A DNA stretch of 64,000 bases from Opeltia flavorubescens (lineage: Eukaryota; Ascomycota; Lecanoromycetes; Teloschistales; Teloschistaceae): positions 806,563 through 870,562 of the forward strand of contig KE546982.1 in NCBI GenBank assembly GCA_000442125.1, written 5' to 3'. Positions 60,141 through 64,000 of the stretch are shown here, piece by piece. The stretch's first letter is position 1, and the number at the start of each line of letters is the position of its first letter. The notes beneath the pieces are model-generated. The model searched no databases and was not told the DNA's origin. It was given only the letters and a program-made list of their open reading frames with translations. The translations under genes were made by a program, and so were the position numbers.

Positions 60141-61787
60141 TATTTTAATTAAAGTTAAACGGGTATATAATAATAAATAATAGGAGTATAATTAAACTTA
60201 AGAGAGTATAAAATAGACCGTAAACTATAATATCGGTACTATAAATTTAGTAACTAGATATAATCTATTTATATCGTCTAGATCTTTTAGAGTACTAGAA
60301 GTATTAAAAGTATTAAAAGCGTTTCTAATTAAATATTATTATTAGAGCTTATTTAAAGAAGCTATAAGAATATTAAAAAATAGCTATAGATTTATTTAAT
60401 TTAAAGTATTTTATTTTATAAAAAAAATATTAATACCCTTTTAAATAAATAAATAACTTTTACGGTATTAATAGTTATTTTATATTATCTAGTCGTTTAT
60501 AATATTTAATAATTATTAATAGTATATTATAATAGAATTAGAGTTTAATAAAGCTAAAAAAAAAAAAATATTAAAAAAAAAATTTAAGGCCGTATTTAAT
60601 TTATTAAATATTAATCGCTATCGCGTACTTTTATTTTCTTTTCCTCTTATTTATTCTTTCTATTTTTCTTTTTTATTACTTTTTTTTTTTTCTTTTTTTC
60701 TCTTTATTATATTTTATTTTTATATTTTTTTAAAATTCGATCTATTTTATTATTAGACGAGCCTATATATAACTTTTTATATTAATATAACTTTTTATTT
60801 TTTTACCTTCCTATTTTTCGTCCTATATTATTTTTATTTTTTAACTTTTATCTACTAGGTTTTCTTCCTTTTTAAATCCCGTTTTTTTTAGCGCTAGCCT
60901 TATATACTACGTAGTAGTAGACGGCGAGGCTATTATTAAAAAAAGATTTATAAACGATAAAAAGGAATTCTATAAAGTATTTATCGAATATATCTTTTAA
61001 CGTTTATAGCGGGACCCTTTAAATATTCGGGTCGACCGGCCGAAAAAAGAAGCGAGCGTTAACTATTATATATATAAAAGCTAGTCGACTGTAAAAACTA
61101 GTAATAAATATTTAATTTCGAGTAAACGCCGTTAAAAGGGTTTTAAATCCTTATTGAAACGGGGCCCCGTTTTACGGATTTAGAGAAAAAAACGCGTTAG
61201 CGTATTTTATATATCTAGATAACTATAATAGCTATAAAAAAATAATATATATAAAAAATATAGCTTCTATACGGCCCTAGCTTATATTAAAATCTAGCGC
61301 GTTAATATTAGCTCCCGGCGCTAAAAAAGCTAATAGGGTTTTTTTAGATTTTCAAAATTTACTAAAACCTACTTTAAAATTTAATCTATTCCGATATATA
61401 GACTTTTAAATCTAAAGCGAAAAAATAGAAACCTTTTTTATCTAAGCGGGTTAATAACTTTAAAGGGATTCTATTTAAAAAATAAAAATTTAGTTTTCGA
61501 GATACTAAATATACTAGGGGGCTAATAGATTTATTATTTATAAGAGCCTAACCGCGGATAAAAAGATATTTTATTATTTATCGGTATTAGATTTAAAGGT
61601 TTAAATTATCGAAAATAAATATTATAGGCGTTATAATACTATAGTTATATATAATACTATTCTCTATAAGAAGTTTTCTACCGGGCTGGATAAAAAATAA
61701 GTCGATATCCTAATTAAAAAGCTCCTCGGCGGCTTATTAAAATTAGATACTATCGATTTTAAAAAACTAGAAAAATAAATAATCGAT

Positions 61788-61883
61788 ATTAATAATAAAA
61801 TTAAATTTAAAATTAATAATAAAATTAAATTTAATATTACTAATAAAATTATATTTAATATTAACTATAAAATTAAATCCTTA
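61788..61883. repeat. 24-bp x 4 minisatellite
   Basis: Four consecutive 24-bp units of the type ATTAATAATAAAATTAAATT plus TAAA, the last two more diverged. The length is a multiple of 3, so before mutation it may have encoded an eight-residue protein repeat. Confidence 0.7.
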
Positions 61884-63900
61884 AATCTATTTTAATATAT
61901 TATCCCGTTTCTTTTAGAGAAATATATTTAAAAAATCTAGTTTTTAAAATTAAAAAAAAATAGATTTACTAATTTTTAATATATATAATTTAATTTATTT
62001 AATATATATAAATTAGTATTTTTCGCTATAATTTATCTATTTTAAAAAATTAGATTAATAGATTAAAAATTTATTATCGCTATTTAAATAAATATAATTA
62101 AATTTAATAATAATTTTTTAATTTAAACTATTAATAAGCTTCGGTTTTTAAAATCGAGCGTATAAAATATCTTTTTTTCTATATAACTCTAAGGCTTATT
62201 AGTAATTTTATAGCCGATTTTTAAATAGAATACTCCGAAATATATTAATATAATAAAATATTATTAAAATATTTAATTAATTACTAGCGGTAAATATAAT
62301 CTAAAGATACTAGATATAATTCTATAATAAAATCGAGCTGTATTTATAAACGGTAGGTCGTATATAATAGGTACTAAAAAAATAAATATATAGAAATAGA
62401 TATTATAGGTAGGAATATATATATTTATTATATTAAATATCTACTAATATACCTAAAAAAAATATATAAATATAGCTTAAAAAGACTACTTCGAAGAGGC
62501 TATTTAATATATATATTAAATTTCACGTGCTAATATAGTTATAAGTAGATTAATTCTATAGAAATAATAAAATTATTATTTAAATAAATTTTATACTTCG
62601 AAAATTATATAAATAATTTATAATTAGCTTTTTATACTATAGCTTTTCTTTATTTTTTATCTTCCTATTATTATATTTTTATAAATTTCGTTATAAGAGA
62701 TTTAAAGATAAAAAAAGATAAAAATAATAATTTATTATTAATTAAGGGGAAAATAGATAAATAGATTATTAAATAAAAATATTTAGCTTATAATTATTAT
62801 AGAAAAAATTATTTTATTTCTCTATTACTATTTTACTTTAAAAGCCGATAAAGATAATATAATTATTAAAAATAGAAGATTTATAAAAATATAAAAAAAA
62901 ATTTAATTAACTTTTTTTTAATTTAAATATTAAATATAGTATTATTATAAAAAGTATTTATATTAGTATAAATAAAAAAAATATAGAAGATTTTATTAAT
63001 AGATAAATATATAGTTTAAAAAATATTTTAATAGATTATTTAAATAATATTTTAAAATAATTAAAAACGATTATTAAATAGGTTTTATTTTACTAAAATA
63101 AATATTATTAATAGGTTCTAATAAATTATTAATTAGTCTTTAATAATAAATAAATAACTTTAATAATATCGAGAATAATTTAAAAAAAATAACTATTAAT
63201 AATACTAAAGATTATCGAATAGCTATAATATCTATTTATAACGATATAGTTTAAATTAATATATAAACTAATATTTTTAATTTAGATATAGATTATATAT
63301 AGAAAATAATTAATATTAGTAGTTAAATAGTTAATAACCGATTCTCTATAAAATTAATAAAAAATATATAAAATTATTAATACGCGTTAAATTTAATCCG
63401 GTAGTAGTATTAAAGATTATCTTTTCTATAATTATATTTTAAACTATAACCGAAATAAATAAACGGTTTGAATAAATTGAAAAATATTATAAATAAAATA
63501 GATAATATTATTTTTTACTATTTTATTATTATTTTTTATATAGAAGAATTTAAAATTATATTTATTTTTTTCGGTTATTAAACTAATTTTTTATTTTTCT
63601 TTTTATTTTTTATTTTATTATAGAAGGACTAAAATAAATTCTAGAATAGATATTAGCTATATTTATAGATTATCCGTTTTATATAATTAATTTAAAAAGG
63701 TAGATTTATAAAAATAAACTATTATTATAATTATTTATTTTTTAAATAAAATATTTATTAATTTATAAAAAATCTATTCTTAAAAAAAGTATAAATATTA
63801 TTATATAATAAGTTCTTATAATAGAGATTTTGAATATTTTCTATTAACTAGACTACTTTTCAATTAACTCTTTATTATCTATATAATAGTATATTTCTAA

Positions 63901-64000
63901 TAGGGTTAGGGTTAGGGTTAGGGTTAGGGTTAGGGTTAGGGTTAGGGTTAGGGTTAGGGTTAGGGTTAGGGTTAGGGTTAGGGTTAGGGTTAGGGTTAGG
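63901..64000 (+). repeat. Telomere, (TTAGGG)n
   Basis: About 16.5 perfect TTAGGG units to the end of the window. The G-rich strand runs 5' to 3' outward, so this is the right chromosome end. The junction with AT-rich DNA is abrupt, with no degenerate telomeric repeats. Confidence 0.98.

Larger units (their letters stand above)
52880..63898. repeat. AT-rich, RIP-destroyed block 2 (telomere-proximal)
   Basis: About 11 kb with the same CpA/TpG depletion as block 1. From 52.9 to about 58.9 kb the sequence is extremely AT-rich and featureless to the eye. From about 59.0 kb more CG and CC survive (for example CGGGTCGACCGGCCG near 61038), indicating lighter mutation. Direct repeats and a minisatellite are listed separately. 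No ORF of useful length is present. I could not identify reverse transcriptase or a telomere-linked helicase here. Confidence 0.85.

Noticed and set aside
58900-63880. Telomere-linked RecQ-type helicase
   Set aside because: Expected at many fungal chromosome ends, but no helicase motif could be read in the RIP-mutated sequence.
1-64000. CRISPR arrays, bacterial operons, rRNA genes
   Set aside because: None of the expected spaced repeats, ribosome binding sites or conserved rRNA words was found.

Overview
The window is the right-hand end of a chromosome of a filamentous ascomycete fungus (Pezizomycotina). It finishes in about 100 bases of TTAGGG telomere repeat. The fungal assignment rests on four things: the telomere unit; short GT-AG introns of about 50-85 bp with CTNAC branch points; fungal-type protein families (an AN1-finger/APH-kinase fusion and PD-(D/E)XK-like proteins); and the strong mark of repeat-induced point mutation (RIP). 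In the AT-rich blocks CpA and its complement TpG have almost disappeared while CpG is kept. No bacterial operon, CRISPR array or rRNA is present. Five single-base N calls (99, 10676, 15996, 27454, 40143) show small assembly uncertainties.

Layout. 1-7.4 kb: gene-like sequence of normal composition. It holds one clearly readable two-exon gene (4302-5997, PD-(D/E)XK-like), a possible small secreted protein (2785-3366, minus), a probable two-exon minus gene (1377-1812) and a diverged 190-bp tandem duplication. 7.44-22.19 kb: RIP-destroyed AT-rich block containing a Ty3/Gypsy LTR retrotransposon (about 9361-18537, minus) with paired LTRs and still-readable reverse transcriptase and integrase segments. 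22.36-23.84 kb: intact two-exon gene for an AN1-finger/aminoglycoside-phosphotransferase-fold protein, just beyond the AT block.

23.9-52.8 kb: subtelomeric gene graveyard on both strands. Many stretches read like protein in one frame but carry stops or frameshifts. The clearest is 45742-46922 (minus), a two-exon gene of 376 codons with eleven premature stops, all TAG or TAA, as expected of C-to-T change at CpA. Others are a zinc-ribbon gene (26.0-26.6 kb) with a degraded sequel and a partial paralogue near 33 kb, a multi-exon minus gene (28.2-29.8 kb) with a probable one-base frameshift, a one-finger microprotein (24.7-24.9 kb), a GC-AG intron gene (39.1-39.5 kb), an ankyrin relic (49.3-49.6 kb) and a second PD-(D/E)XK-like relic (51.8-52.8 kb). 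A near-palindromic MITE-like foldback lies at 44219-44357.

52.9-63.9 kb: second RIP-destroyed AT-rich block with degenerate direct repeats and a 24-bp minisatellite, running into the telomere. Overall the region fits a subtelomere where duplicated genes and transposons are trapped and mutated by RIP, leaving a few intact single-copy genes near the block edges. Most functional calls come from motifs read by eye; no database search was possible.
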